Shown: positions 41,794 through 51,057, counted from the stretch's first letter. The stretch: DNA of 64,000 nt from an uncultured Lachnospiraceae bacterium (GCA_902783375.1 CACZQN010000025.1:25768-89767), one strand, 5' to 3'. The notes: generated by a model from the sequence alone, not told the origin. Translations and numbers: made by a program.

Positions 41794-43824
41794 ATGGGAA
41801 ATCAGGCGATGAATCTGAGACAGGTGAAGATTACGGATCCGTTCTGGAAAGAAGAGATGGAACTGGTTCGTAAGGAAGTGATTCCGTACCAGTGGGAAGC
41901 GCTGAACGATCGGGTTCCCGGTGCTGCGCCGAGCTTTGCCATGCACAATTTCCGTGCTGCCGCAAAGCTGCGGGAAAGGAGTCATGAAGAGGGATTCCGG
42001 CCGCCGGTCTTTACGGAAGCGGACTTTGAGGTGCTGCCGGAGGATCCGGCCAACCCGGATCCGGATCATTTCTATGGATTCCTGTTTCAGGATTCGGATT
42101 TTTACAAATGGGTTGAGGCGGTTGCCTATTCCCTGACGAATGTGCCGGATCCGGCGCTTGAAGAGACGGCGGATGCCGCGATTGACCTGGTGCGCCGGGC
42201 ACAGGCGGAGGACGGGTATCTCGATACCTACTACATCCTGAACGGGAGGAATGCAGAGTTCACCAACCTGCGGGATAATCATGAACTGTACTGTTTCGGG
42301 CACCTGACGGAGGCCGCGGTTGCTTACTATGAGGCAACCGGAAAGCGCGAACTGCTGGAAGTTGCCATGAAATATGCGGCGTATATTGATGCGCACATCG
42401 GCCCGGAGGAGGGCAAGAAGCGCGGATATCCGGGCCATGAGATTGCAGAGATGGCGCTGGTCCGCCTGTACCAGGCAACCGGAGAAGAAAAGTATCTGGA
42501 ACTTGGCAGATATTTTGTCGATGAGAGGGGACAGAGACCGAATTATTTCGATGCGGAGGGACATGCACTGCGATCCTGGCAGGAAGATGTGGATCCGAAT
42601 TCCTACTACCAGGCGCACCGGCCGGTCAGGGAACAGGACGAGGCCCTTGGCCATGCAGTGCGGGCGATGTATCTGTATTCCGGGATGACCGATGTGGCCA
42701 GGCTGACCGGCGATGAGACGCTCGCGGAAGCCTGCAGGAAGCTCTGGCACAGCGTGACCCGCGAAAAGATGTATATCACAGGCGGCGTCGGATCCACCCA
42801 TGTCGGCGAAGCGTTCACGCATCCGTTTGACCTGCCGAATGATACCGTCTATGCGGAATCCTGCGCGTCCATCGGGCTGATCTTTTTCGCAAGGCGGATG
42901 CTCCAGATGGAGCCGAAGAGCACCTATGCGGATGTGATGGAGAAGGCACTGTACAACACGGTGCTTTCCGGGATGGCGCTTGACGGGAAGAGCTTCTTCT
43001 ATGTGAATCCGCTCGAGGTCCATCCGCTGTCCGACCACCGGGACCCGGGGAAACGGCACGTCGAGACGGTCCGGCAGAAGTGGTTCGGCTGCGCCTGCTG
43101 CCCGCCGAACATCGCGAGACTCCTGAGTTCGGTCGGAAGCTATGTTTATACGGAAGATGAGACCACGCTGTTCACCCATCTCTATATGGGGTCAGAGGTG
43201 ACGAAGGACGTCCACGGCGTGCCGGTCCGTCTGTCCACAACGGTGGATCGGTCGGATGCCTTGAAATGGGTTGTGCGTATCGAGGTGGAGACGGAAGCGG
43301 ATGATTTTGTTCTGGCACTGCGGATGCCGGCATGGAGTGATGTGCCGGTACTGGAAGCGGTGGGAGATACGGATGAGCGGTTCCGGGAGAAGGATGGCTA
43401 TCTCTATATCCTTGGCCCATGGGGAAAAGAGACGCTGACTCTGACCCTTCCGCTGCGGCCGAGATTCATGAAGGCGGACAGCCGGGTCAGAGAAGATGCC
43501 GGCAAGGTCGCGCTGGTCTATGGGCCGACCGTCTACTGCCTCGAAGAGGTGGACAACGGTCCGGACCTCCATCTGATCAGCGTGAATCCGGAAGAATTTC
43601 TGAAGGAGATGCAGTTCAGTGAGATGATGATTGCAGGAAAACGGGCCCTCTCGATCCAGGGGCCGGGTTTCCGGGAAGAACCGGTGACAGAGGCAGGACT
43701 CTACTATGATGCCTGCGAGGTAAGCAGGAAGAGAACGCCGGTCACGCTGACCTGGATCCCTTACTATATGTGGGCGAACCGAGGTGAAAATGAAATGCAG
43801 GTCTTTGAGAGAGAGACCTGCTGA
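41794..43824 (+). CDS. GH127 beta-L-arabinofuranosidase
   Basis: The 676-residue protein matches GH127 (HypBA1 type): an (alpha/alpha)6 barrel with ADAAIDLVRRAQAEDGYLDTYY and GHLTEAAVAYYEATGKRELLEVAMKYA, then the zinc/catalytic set AESCASIG (Glu355, Cys357) and FGCACCPPNIARLLSSVGSYVYT (Cys435 and Cys436). In HypBA1 the equivalent residues are Glu338, Cys340, Cys417 (nucleophile) and Cys418, so all four are kept. A beta-sandwich closes the C-terminus. No signal peptide; it would release L-arabinose from short imported chains. ATG 41794 follows GGAGG; ATG 41776 is an alternative. Confidence 0.92.
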   Translation: MGNQAMNLRQVKITDPFWKEEMELVRKEVIPYQWEALNDRVPGAAPSFAMHNFRAAAKLRERSHEEGFRPPVFTEADFEVLPEDPANPDPDHFYGFLFQDSDFYKWVEAVAYSLTNVPDPALEETADAAIDLVRRAQAEDGYLDTYYILNGRNAEFTNLRDNHELYCFGHLTEAAVAYYEATGKRELLEVAMKYAAYIDAHIGPEEGKKRGYPGHEIAEMALVRLYQATGEEKYLELGRYFVDERGQRPNYFDAEGHALRSWQEDVDPNSYYQAHRPVREQDEALGHAVRAMYLYSGMTDVARLTGDETLAEACRKLWHSVTREKMYITGGVGSTHVGEAFTHPFDLPNDTVYAESCASIGLIFFARRMLQMEPKSTYADVMEKALYNTVLSGMALDGKSFFYVNPLEVHPLSDHRDPGKRHVETVRQKWFGCACCPPNIARLLSSVGSYVYTEDETTLFTHLYMGSEVTKDVHGVPVRLSTTVDRSDALKWVVRIEVETEADDFVLALRMPAWSDVPVLEAVGDTDERFREKDGYLYILGPWGKETLTLTLPLRPRFMKADSRVREDAGKVALVYGPTVYCLEEVDNGPDLHLISVNPEEFLKEMQFSEMMIAGKRALSIQGPGFREEPVTEAGLYYDACEVSRKRTPVTLTWIPYYMWANRGENEMQVFERETC

Positions 43825-43892
43825 TAGGGATGGGATCGCAGAGAAGCGCATAAAGGCTGGCGATCAGACCAGCCGGAGTGCGCTGGCAGCGG

Positions 43893-44609
43893 TCAGATAA
43901 GCCTGTATTCACAGTCGGTCTTGTCGCAGAAGTTGCAGTCTTTTGCGTGATTCGGCTGGTAGTCTTCCGTGATCCCGATAAAGGCTGTGACGGACTTGGT
44001 CGGAACCATCAGGAAACCATCCGTCAGGGTGATGCCGGTCTGGCGGCCGGCGTCAAGGATGGCGAGAACATCTTTCTGGATTTCAAGAGGGCAGTCCCCG
44101 TAGCCGGGCGAGAAGCGCGGCTTCAGGTACAGGCCCTCTTCTTTTACCTGGTTCACCAGGTCCATGTTCAGAGAATCCACGTAGGACTCGATCATGGCAG
44201 CGGCTGTTGCCTGGCAGATGGCTGCATCGAGCATGCTGCGGATCTCGTAGCGGCGGGTGAGCCGGTCCACTTCGTGACCGATGGTGGCAGCAAAGATGAA
44301 CGCCTCGCGGCAGTGGGCCATATTCCTTGCAAGGGCTGCGCTGGGAATGGTGAGGGAACCGAGTCGGACGACGGGACTCTCCCCCTCGACGGCGGACGGA
44401 GCCTGGCTGGAGCCAGGGGACGCATTACTCACCGCATCACCTACTGCTCCGGAAACCTGCACCGGCACTCTTATGACAGCATGTTTTGGAACTGCAGTTT
44501 TCTGCAGCTCCTCTGTTACGCTCTCAATCCGCCGGCTGATGGCAGGATCCGGTGTGATCCCGCGGTAGCCAAGATAGCGGTATACTTCTTTTTCTCTGAT
44601 TTCGATCAA
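43893..44609 (-). CDS. Stand-alone MetH activation-domain protein
   Basis: The 238-residue protein resembles the C-terminal AdoMet-dependent reactivation domain of cobalamin-dependent methionine synthase: EVYRYLGYRG near the start, AFIFAATIGHEVDRLTRRYEIRSMLDAAICQATAAAMIESYVDSLN, LYLKPRFSPGYGDCPLEIQKDVLAILDA, ITLTDGFLMVPTKSVTAFIGIT. It ends in a Cys cluster CNFCDKTDCEYR not found in E. coli MetH. The MetH at 30020 lacks this domain, so the two probably act together. It is 48 bases downstream of metF in the same operon. Confidence 0.9.
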   Translation of the reverse strand: MIEIREKEVYRYLGYRGITPDPAISRRIESVTEELQKTAVPKHAVIRVPVQVSGAVGDAVSNASPGSSQAPSAVEGESPVVRLGSLTIPSAALARNMAHCREAFIFAATIGHEVDRLTRRYEIRSMLDAAICQATAAAMIESYVDSLNMDLVNQVKEEGLYLKPRFSPGYGDCPLEIQKDVLAILDAGRQTGITLTDGFLMVPTKSVTAFIGITEDYQPNHAKDCNFCDKTDCEYRLI

Positions 44610-44657
44610 TGCAGTTCCTCCTGCGCACTCTTCGGGCTGTTATTGTGTTATTCCGCC

Positions 44658-45515
44658 TCACAGCATCGCCGAGAGTGCCTTCTGAATGCCCTCTGCAACT
44701 TCCGGCTTGTTCATCGAATAGACATGGATGTGGTTCACATCATTTGCCAGGAGGTCCAGGATCTGCTCCGCGGCATAGATGATGCCGGCCTGCTTCATGG
44801 CCTCCGGGCTGTCCCCGAATTTGTCAACAATCGCCTTGAAACGGGGCGGAATGTAGGTGCCGGAGAGCGCGACGGAGCGGGAGACCTGGCGCGGGTTCGT
44901 GATCGGCATGATGCCAGCCAGCACCGGGACCGTCACTCCGTGTTCCCGGAGCCGGTAGAGGTAGTTGTAGAAGACGCTGTTGTCGAAGAACATCTGGGTG
45001 GTCAGGAACTGACAGCCCGCGTCACATTTCTCCTTGATGTGCAGGATGTCCTCGTCCTTGTGCGCAGCTTCCACGTGGCCGTCCGGATAGCAGGCACCGC
45101 CGATGCAGAAATCGCCCTGCTCCCTGATGTCCCGGATCAGTTCTGCAGCATAGTGGTAATCCTGGACAGGGGAACCGCCCTCCGGGATGTCCCCACGCAG
45201 CGCCATGATATTTTCAAAGCCATTCTCCTTGAACGCATCGAGCATCTGGTGCACATGGGCACGGGTCGAGGAGACGCAGGTCAGATGGGGAAGAACCTCC
45301 ACGCCGTACTTTTCGCGGATGTTCTTCGCGATCCCGAGCGTGTAGGTGCTTGTCCCGCCGCCGGCACCGTAGGTGACGCTCATGAACGAGGGATGGAGCG
45401 CAGCGACGGCCTCGGTAGCCTCCCGGACACTCTCGAAGGCCTCGATCTTCTTCGGTGGAAATACCTCGAAAGACAGTGTAACCTGGTTGTTCTGTAAAAT
45501 ATCAATGATTTTCAT
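44658..45515 (-). CDS. metF: 5,10-methylenetetrahydrofolate reductase
   Basis: The 285-residue FAD-binding (beta/alpha)8 enzyme makes 5-methyltetrahydrofolate, the methyl donor for MetH. Signatures are VTLSFEVFPPKK at the N-terminus, FMSVTYGAGGGTS, HLTCVSSTRAHVHQML, MALRGDIP, GGACYPDGHVEA and FLTTQMFFDNSVFYNYL. Length fits bacterial MetF. A good minus-strand promoter lies 50-80 bases upstream, and the activation-domain gene follows. Confidence 0.95.
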   Translation of the reverse strand: MKIIDILQNNQVTLSFEVFPPKKIEAFESVREATEAVAALHPSFMSVTYGAGGGTSTYTLGIAKNIREKYGVEVLPHLTCVSSTRAHVHQMLDAFKENGFENIMALRGDIPEGGSPVQDYHYAAELIRDIREQGDFCIGGACYPDGHVEAAHKDEDILHIKEKCDAGCQFLTTQMFFDNSVFYNYLYRLREHGVTVPVLAGIMPITNPRQVSRSVALSGTYIPPRFKAIVDKFGDSPEAMKQAGIIYAAEQILDLLANDVNHIHVYSMNKPEVAEGIQKALSAML

Positions 45516-45569
45516 GGTTTATACGATTCTCCCCTTTAACGTGCTGAATCAGCAATGTGTCTTGTCTGC

Positions 45570-45598
45570 ATTTTACAGCGAACAAGGCAGAATATCAA
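45570..45598 (-). promoter_or_regulatory. metF promoter (minus strand)
   Basis: On the minus strand TTGATA (45593-45598) and TAAAAT (45570-45575) are separated by 17 bases, with TG just before the -10. Confidence 0.75.
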
Positions 45599-45759
45599 TC
45601 AGAAATATAGGAAGATCTGTATTACCTCTTTAACAAACCTTAAGACTCTTCCGCCTTTTTTCTTAAATGGAATGGTGGTATGATGCATATGTGTACACGA
45701 AATGGCATATATGCTGAGCAGGCGGCGCGATGCATCGTGCTGTGATGGAGGATAAAACA

Positions 45760-46473
45760 TTGGCGCGGATTCTGGTCTGTGATGATGAGAGAGATATTGT
45801 GTCGGCACTCCGGATCTATCTGGAGACCGAAGGGTATGAAGTGGTTCCGGCATATTCCGGAAAGGAAACACTGGAGCTGCTGGACGGAGGCGCCGGCATC
45901 GACCTGGTCCTGATGGACGTGATGATGCCCGGAATGAACGGCATCGAGACGGTGCATGCGATCCGGAAGACGAGTAATGTCCCAATCATCATGCTGACGG
46001 CGAAGAGTGAGGATACGGATAAGGTCCTGGGACTGAATGTCGGTGCAGATGACTATGTGACAAAGCCCTTCAACCCGCTGGAACTTCTGGCAAGGGTGCG
46101 TTCGCAGCTGAGGCGGTATACGCAGCTTGGCAGCCAGGAGAAGCCGGCAGAGGGCATCTATACGCTCGGCGGGCTGCAGCTCGATGACCTGGCGAAAGAG
46201 GTAACGGTCGACGGGGAGAAGGTCGCCATGACACCGACGGAGTATGCGATCCTCAAGCTCTTCCTGCTGCATCCGGGAGAAGTGCTTTCGCCGAACCGCA
46301 TTTACCGGGAAGTCTGGCAGGACGAGCCGATCGGCGTGGAGAGCACGGTGGCGGTCCACATCCGGCATCTCCGGGAGAAGATCGAGATCAATCCTTCCGA
46401 TCCACGCTATCTCAAGGTTGTCTGGGGCCAGGGCTACAAACTGGTTCCGCAGGAGGATAATAGAAGACGATGA
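45760..46473 (+). CDS. OmpR-family response regulator
   Basis: The 237-residue protein has a receiver domain (1-120: RILVCDDERDIVSAL, phosphoacceptor Asp53 in LVLMDVMMPG, Lys in VTKPFNPLELLARV) and a winged-helix DNA-binding domain (ALTPTEYAILKLFLLHPGEVLS-like segment, VWQDEPIGVESTVAVHIRHLREKIE, VVWGQGYKL). TTG 45760 lies 8 bases after GGAGG; ATG codons at 45730 and 45745 lack such a site. Its stop overlaps the kinase start by 4 bases, so the two are translated together. Confidence 0.92.
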   Translation: MARILVCDDERDIVSALRIYLETEGYEVVPAYSGKETLELLDGGAGIDLVLMDVMMPGMNGIETVHAIRKTSNVPIIMLTAKSEDTDKVLGLNVGADDYVTKPFNPLELLARVRSQLRRYTQLGSQEKPAEGIYTLGGLQLDDLAKEVTVDGEKVAMTPTEYAILKLFLLHPGEVLSPNRIYREVWQDEPIGVESTVAVHIRHLREKIEINPSDPRYLKVVWGQGYKLVPQEDNRRR

Positions 46474-48227
46474 AACAAGATACAGCACAAAAGGGAAACT
46501 GGTTCTATGGACTGCCAGTGAAGACACTGGTTTTCATCCTGATGATCGGGACCGTATTTTCCGCCGTCATGTGGCTGATGGCAGCCTTTGCGATGGAGGA
46601 GATCGGGTTTTATGACATGACGAGAGAAGCTGCAGGGCAGTGGATCGAGGCTTATATTGCAGATCCGGAATTCAAGAGGCTGGTCTCAGAACTCTATGTG
46701 ATGCGCTACCGGGGGTTTGCCTTCCTGGTGGCGGGCGTGATCACCTTCGTTGCAGGGAACGTGTATCTGCTGCGTGTCGTGGGCTATCATGTCGGAGAGG
46801 AGCTGCCGAGACGGTCCTTCTTTGACCGGATTCCGGTGGAGATACCGGCAGGACTGGCACTTCTGGCGGCAGGCTTTGAACTGAGCGTCATTTCTGACTG
46901 CCTGAATAGCTTATACCGAGACGTTTATGTGCTCTATGCTGTCGTAATCTCTGCAGCCGTGGCGCTGATTTATCTGGAGCTCATGGTGGTGCTGGTCCAC
47001 ATCACCGTGAATATCCGCACGGGCACGCTGGTAAAGAGTTCCATCACTTACTTTGTCATCCGCCTGGCGCTCCGTTTTCTGCGCTGGATCGGCCGGGGGA
47101 TCCGGAGTCTTGTATCCCTGTATTCGAATCTGCGGCTCATCCCGAAGACCATCGCGGGCGTCTGCATCTGGCTGATGTTTGAACTGTTCCTGTTCCTTTT
47201 CTTCTCGATGATCTGGTGGAATTCGACGGATATATTCGTAGGCGTATTCCTGATCGGCCATGTCCTTCTGATCCCGGTTCTCTTTGCCTTTATGATCCTG
47301 CTCCGGCGTCTGCAGATGGCGGGAGAGCGGATTGCAGAAGGAGATCTCACGGGAAAGGTCGATACCCGGTGGATGTGTGGAAATCTTCTCCGCTTTGCGG
47401 AAACCCTGAATCATATTTCTTCCGGTCTTGACGGCGCCCTGCAGGAGCGGATGAAGAGCGAGCGGTTCAAGACGGAGCTGATCACGAATGTCTCCCACGA
47501 TATCAAGACGCCGCTGACCTCCATCATCAACTATGTGGACCTGATCAAGAAGGAGGGGGTCACGGAGGAGCCGCTTGCCGGCTATATCGATGTGCTTGAC
47601 CGGCAGTCGGTGCGGCTGAAGAAGCTGACGGAGGACCTCGTGGAGGCGAGCAAGGCGGCATCGGGGGTACTGCCGGTAACGCTTGAAGCCAGTGATGTCG
47701 GGGTGATTCTCGGACAGGCGATCGGTGAATATCAGGAGAAACTGGATGCTGCGGGACTGGTGCCGGTCATCAAGCAGAGCGAGGAGGGCGTGAAAGTACT
47801 CGCGGACGGCAGGCATCTCTGGCGTGTCTTTGACAACCTGCTTGGCAACATCTGCAAATATGCGCTGCCGGGAACGCGTGTTTATCTGGATGTGGAGCGT
47901 GAGAAGAGCGGAGAGGGCAATCCGTTCGGAAGTCTAAGCCTGCCCGGACAGAAAAATCCCGGAGCAGATGTGCTCCGGGATACCGTCGTGATTTCCTTTA
48001 AAAATATTTCAAAAGAACAGCTGAACATCTCCGGCGACGAACTGATGGAACGCTTTGTCAGAGGAGATGCCTCCAGACACACCGAGGGCAGCGGTCTGGG
48101 GCTGTCCATCGCCAACAGCCTGGTTGGGCTGATGGGAGGAACCTTCGCCATCACGGTGGACGGGGATCTCTTCAAAGCGGAGATCCGCCTGCCGGCTATT
48201 ATGCAAACAGCTGGGTCAGCGCATTGA
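46470..48227 (+). CDS. Membrane sensor histidine kinase
   Basis: The 585-residue kinase has about six transmembrane helices in residues 20-290, a short HAMP-like RLQMAGERIAEGDLTGKVDT, the dimerisation helix with phospho-His343 in TNVSHDIKTPLTSIINYVDL, and an HATPase domain (DNLLGNICKYALPGTRVYL N-box, GSGLGLSIANSLVGLMGG G-box). No extracellular sensor domain is evident, so it may sense membrane or envelope state. Its last 29 bases overlap the 3' end of the CPBP gene on the other strand. Confidence 0.92.
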   Translation: MKQDTAQKGNWFYGLPVKTLVFILMIGTVFSAVMWLMAAFAMEEIGFYDMTREAAGQWIEAYIADPEFKRLVSELYVMRYRGFAFLVAGVITFVAGNVYLLRVVGYHVGEELPRRSFFDRIPVEIPAGLALLAAGFELSVISDCLNSLYRDVYVLYAVVISAAVALIYLELMVVLVHITVNIRTGTLVKSSITYFVIRLALRFLRWIGRGIRSLVSLYSNLRLIPKTIAGVCIWLMFELFLFLFFSMIWWNSTDIFVGVFLIGHVLLIPVLFAFMILLRRLQMAGERIAEGDLTGKVDTRWMCGNLLRFAETLNHISSGLDGALQERMKSERFKTELITNVSHDIKTPLTSIINYVDLIKKEGVTEEPLAGYIDVLDRQSVRLKKLTEDLVEASKAASGVLPVTLEASDVGVILGQAIGEYQEKLDAAGLVPVIKQSEEGVKVLADGRHLWRVFDNLLGNICKYALPGTRVYLDVEREKSGEGNPFGSLSLPGQKNPGADVLRDTVVISFKNISKEQLNISGDELMERFVRGDASRHTEGSGLGLSIANSLVGLMGGTFAITVDGDLFKAEIRLPAIMQTAGSAH

Positions 48228-49245
48228 AGACGGCAAAGGCAATGCAGAACAGAATGAACAGGATCATCCCTGCGTTCCGGTAGGTCAGCTTTTTCAGTGT
48301 CTTCCGGTCGAGCGGCTGCTCGTTCTCATCCACGACATCATTGGTGGCGTCGAGTTTCAGGTTCCGGATCCGGACCAGGAAGCAGACAAAGCCGATGATG
48401 AACAGGACCATGAGGATCATCAGATAGATGAAATAGTACTGCACACCGGATGCCAGCATCGTGGCGGTATCCGCCATGTCGGCGTTGCCGGACAGGAGGT
48501 TGTTGAGATAATCCATATCCACCTTGGAGAGGACCAGCACGCCGATGATGGAACCCATGAAGTTCACACACATGTGTAGGATGATCGAGTAGCGGATCTT
48601 ATGGCTTCTGAGATAGACGAATGCGAACAGGCAGCCGATCCCGAAGGCATAGAAGAACTGGAACAGGTTCATGTGGAACAGACCGAACAGGATACCGGAA
48701 AGAATCATGGCATTCCGCTCGCCATAGCCGCCGATGCGGTCAAGCAGGAATTTCCGGAACAGCAGTTCCTCGATGATCGGGCCGATGATAACGACAAAGA
48801 TCGCCATGATGAAGGGGTTCGATCCGATGATCAGGTCTGCGACGACGTTGGTGAGTTCGCCGCCCGCAAAGGAACTGATGATGGCGGAGAGACCGGTCCC
48901 GATGAGATTGCCGAGATACATCAGGAAGACACAGATCACGAAGTCCATGACAAGGCGCTTGGCCGTCCAGGTCTCCATGGTGCCGGTCCGCTCTGCGATG
49001 AAGGTTATCGCGGGCTTTCTTTTGACCAGCAGCCAGGTGATCGGGAAGGCGATGGCGTACATTGGCAGGAAAGTTGACAGGTAGTAGACGATCTCAAAGG
49101 CAATGCCCGTGAGACTGTTCAGCAGACCGCCGAAGATAACCCCGGACAGCGCCTGTGCGATGGTGGAGGCCACCAGGTAGACCAGCAGGCAGATCCCCAT
49201 ATAGGAGAACATACTTCTGACCTGCTCTTTGTTCACTTGAAACAT
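48199..49245 (-). CDS. CPBP-family intramembrane metalloprotease
   Basis: The 348-residue protein has about eight membrane helices and the CPBP (Abi/Rce1-like) motifs: VIIGPIIEELLFRKFLLDRI (motif 1, EExxxR), GILFGLFHMNLFQF (motif 2 His) and SIILHMCVNFMG (motif 3 His-x3-Asn). Such proteases process prenylated or peptide substrates, including bacteriocin self-immunity in some bacteria. ATG 49245 follows AGAGG by 7 bases; ATG 49251 is too close to it. Confidence 0.88.
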   Translation of the reverse strand: MFQVNKEQVRSMFSYMGICLLVYLVASTIAQALSGVIFGGLLNSLTGIAFEIVYYLSTFLPMYAIAFPITWLLVKRKPAITFIAERTGTMETWTAKRLVMDFVICVFLMYLGNLIGTGLSAIISSFAGGELTNVVADLIIGSNPFIMAIFVVIIGPIIEELLFRKFLLDRIGGYGERNAMILSGILFGLFHMNLFQFFYAFGIGCLFAFVYLRSHKIRYSIILHMCVNFMGSIIGVLVLSKVDMDYLNNLLSGNADMADTATMLASGVQYYFIYLMILMVLFIIGFVCFLVRIRNLKLDATNDVVDENEQPLDRKTLKKLTYRNAGMILFILFCIAFAVFNALTQLFA

Positions 49246-49381
49246 AAGCATCCTCTTTTCTTTTTTAATTGGTGAACGGCAGCGAACATAGGAATACCTG
49301 CCAATTCATGCCTATCATACAATTTCAGGAGCAGAAGTGCAAGAGGGAGGACAGGAAATGACGATTTCTTCTATGTGACAC

Positions 49382-49410
49382 TTGATAAATGCACGACAAT
49401 GTACTATAAT
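49382..49410 (+). promoter_or_regulatory. Promoter of the RelB-type antitoxin
   Basis: TTGATA (49382-49387) and TATAAT (49405-49410) are separated by 17 bases; the ATG is about 33 bases downstream. Confidence 0.75.
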
Positions 49411-49442
49411 TGACGTATAAAAGTGGGTAGGAGGAAACGATT

Positions 49443-49751
49443 ATGTCGACATCTTTGCTGCAGGTACGTGTGGAAGATAGCATTAAGGATGACGCCGCAC
49501 GTATTTTCGATGATCTTGGAATTGATACTTCAACTGCTGTAAGAATGTTTCTGAAACGAGTGGTGCTTGAAAATGGTATACCATTTCGCATGACTCTGCC
49601 GAAGGAACCGTATGACGCCAGACGCGGATACCGCGCAATTCAGGAAATGAGTGAGCTGTCCAGAAAGAATGGACTCTCTGAGATGAGTCTCGAAGAGATC
49701 AATGCAGAGATTGAAGCATCCAGAGCAGAAAGGGCGTCTGCGAAGGAATGA
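49443..49751 (+). CDS. RelB/DinJ-family antitoxin
   Basis: The 102-residue protein shows the RelB/DinJ ribbon-helix-helix: LLQVRVEDSIKDDAARIFDDLGIDTSTAVRMFLKRVVLENGIPF, then a charged toxin-binding tail. TAGGAGGA precedes the ATG. Directly after its stop only a fragment of a toxin gene remains, so it may be an orphan antitoxin acting on related toxins. Confidence 0.92.
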   Translation: MSTSLLQVRVEDSIKDDAARIFDDLGIDTSTAVRMFLKRVVLENGIPFRMTLPKEPYDARRGYRAIQEMSELSRKNGLSEMSLEEINAEIEASRAERASAKE

Positions 49752-49752
49752 T

Positions 49753-49935
49753 TCTGGGACTATCGATGAGGTATTGCCGGATCCGAAGGATGTTGTTTTC
49801 TATGCGGTTCTGATGGAAAAGAGAAAGGAAGAAGAAGCGTACCTCGTAACAGGAAATCTGAAACATTTTCCGGCAAGAACATATATTGTTACTCCGAAGG
49901 AAATGCTGGATATCATTCAGCAGGGTTCAGAATGA
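49753..49935 (+). pseudogene. C-terminal remnant of a PIN-domain toxin
   Basis: The frame after the antitoxin reads LPDPKDVVFYAVLMEKRKEEEAYLVTGNLKHFP and IVTPKEMLDII, the last acidic motif and final helix of PIN-domain ribonuclease toxins. The first 80 or so residues, with the other catalytic acids, are missing and there is no in-frame start or ribosome binding site. A deletion fused the antitoxin end to the toxin tail, so no active toxin is expected. Confidence 0.75.
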
Positions 49936-49973
49936 GCAGTCACCCGCGAATTCAAAAAATATTAATTTGCCCC

Positions 49974-50002
49974 TTGACAATTTGGGTTGAACCGTATATA
50001 GT
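49974..50002 (+). promoter_or_regulatory. Promoter of the tRNA-Pro gene
   Basis: TTGACA (49974-49979) and TATAGT (49997-50002) are 17 bases apart; the tRNA starts 19 bases later. Confidence 0.85.
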
Positions 50003-50020
50003 ATTGGGGTACGTGAAAAA

Positions 50021-50094
50021 CGGCGTGTGGCTCAGTTTGGTAGAGCGCTAGGTTCGGGACTTAGAGGCCGCAGGTTCGAATCCTGTCACGCCGA
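50021..50094 (+). tRNA. tRNA-Pro, anticodon CGG
   Basis: The acceptor arms CGGCGTG and CACGCCG pair over 7 bp. The D arm is GCTCAGTTTGGTAGAGC, the anticodon stem CTAGG/CTTAG carries loop TTCGGGA (anticodon CGG), and the T arm is GCAGGTTCGAATCCTGT. Discriminator A is at 50094; CCA is not encoded. Confidence 0.95.
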
Positions 50095-50101
50095 CACATT
50101 A

Positions 50102-50133
50102 AACCCCGGGAGGAGAATCTTCCCGGGGTTTTT
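50102..50133 (+). terminator. tRNA-Pro terminator
   Basis: AACCCCGGGA and TCCCGGGGTT form a perfect stem followed by TTTGC, starting 8 bases after the tRNA. Confidence 0.92.
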
Positions 50134-50190
50134 GCATACCCGGATATCGGCAGCTGCCGTCATGGCAGGACAGAATGATAAAGGAAGAAC

Positions 50191-51057
50191 ATGGGCAGAA
50201 AAGCGTTATTTTTTGATATTGATGAGACTCTTCTCGATCATTACAACTATATTCCGGAGAGCACGGTCCGGGCGATCCGGGAGGCCAGAAAGAACGGGCA
50301 TCTCGCTTTTTTAAACAGCGGACGCTCCCGTGGCTACATCCAGCTGCCGGAACTGCTGGCCATCGGCTTCGACGGGGTTGTTTCCGCCTGTGGGACGGTT
50401 ATCGAGTATGACGGGAAGGTGATCTTCGAGCGGATGATCCCGATGGATCAGGCGATCCGCACGGTGGAGATCTGCAGAGCGTATAATTTCCTGCCGATCC
50501 TCGAGGGCCGCGAGTATCTGTACTTTGATCATGCGGACTTCGGCAATGATGCATACGGCCGGAAGCTGATCGGGGAACTCGGGAACCGCCTGCAGCCACT
50601 GACTGAGAACTGGGGCAGATGGGAGATTAATAAACTTTCCCTTGCGACGCCTGCAGGAGAGGGAATCAGCTGGACCAGCGGACGGGAAGAGAAAAAGCAG
50701 GAAGAGCTCTCGGAAGAAGCGCTGGCCATCGAGGCGAGAAAGGCAGAGGGCTTCCGGAAGCTTGAAGAAGAAGGCTATGATCTTCTGATCCACACCCCGA
50801 CGGTGGTGGAGGTTGTCCCACATGGATTCTCCAAGGGAACCGGGATCCGGGAGGTCTGTGAACTGTTGGACCTTGATATTGCGGATACCTTCGCGTTCGG
50901 TGATTCGGTCAATGACCTCGGGATGTTCGCGGTGGCAGGAACGGCTGTCTGCATGGGGCAGGGGGATGCCAGGGCGAAAGAGGCAGCTGACTATATCACG
51001 ACCAGTCTCGAAGAGGATGGAATCTGGAATGCGCTGAAGGCGTATGGGGTGATCTGA
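50191..51057 (+). CDS. HAD-superfamily phosphatase, Cof type
   Basis: The 288-residue protein has the four HAD motifs: FFDIDETLLDHY (nucleophile Asp), FLNSGRSRGYI (motif II Ser), a Lys in GFSKGTGIREVCE, and AFGDSVNDLGMF (acidic motif IV). A type IIB cap lies between motifs II and III, as in sugar-phosphate or flavin phosphatases of the Cof group. It includes a charged stretch (EEKKQEELSEEALAIEARKAEG) longer than usual. The VanZ gene follows after one base. Confidence 0.92.
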   Translation: MGRKALFFDIDETLLDHYNYIPESTVRAIREARKNGHLAFLNSGRSRGYIQLPELLAIGFDGVVSACGTVIEYDGKVIFERMIPMDQAIRTVEICRAYNFLPILEGREYLYFDHADFGNDAYGRKLIGELGNRLQPLTENWGRWEINKLSLATPAGEGISWTSGREEKKQEELSEEALAIEARKAEGFRKLEEEGYDLLIHTPTVVEVVPHGFSKGTGIREVCELLDLDIADTFAFGDSVNDLGMFAVAGTAVCMGQGDARAKEAADYITTSLEEDGIWNALKAYGVI

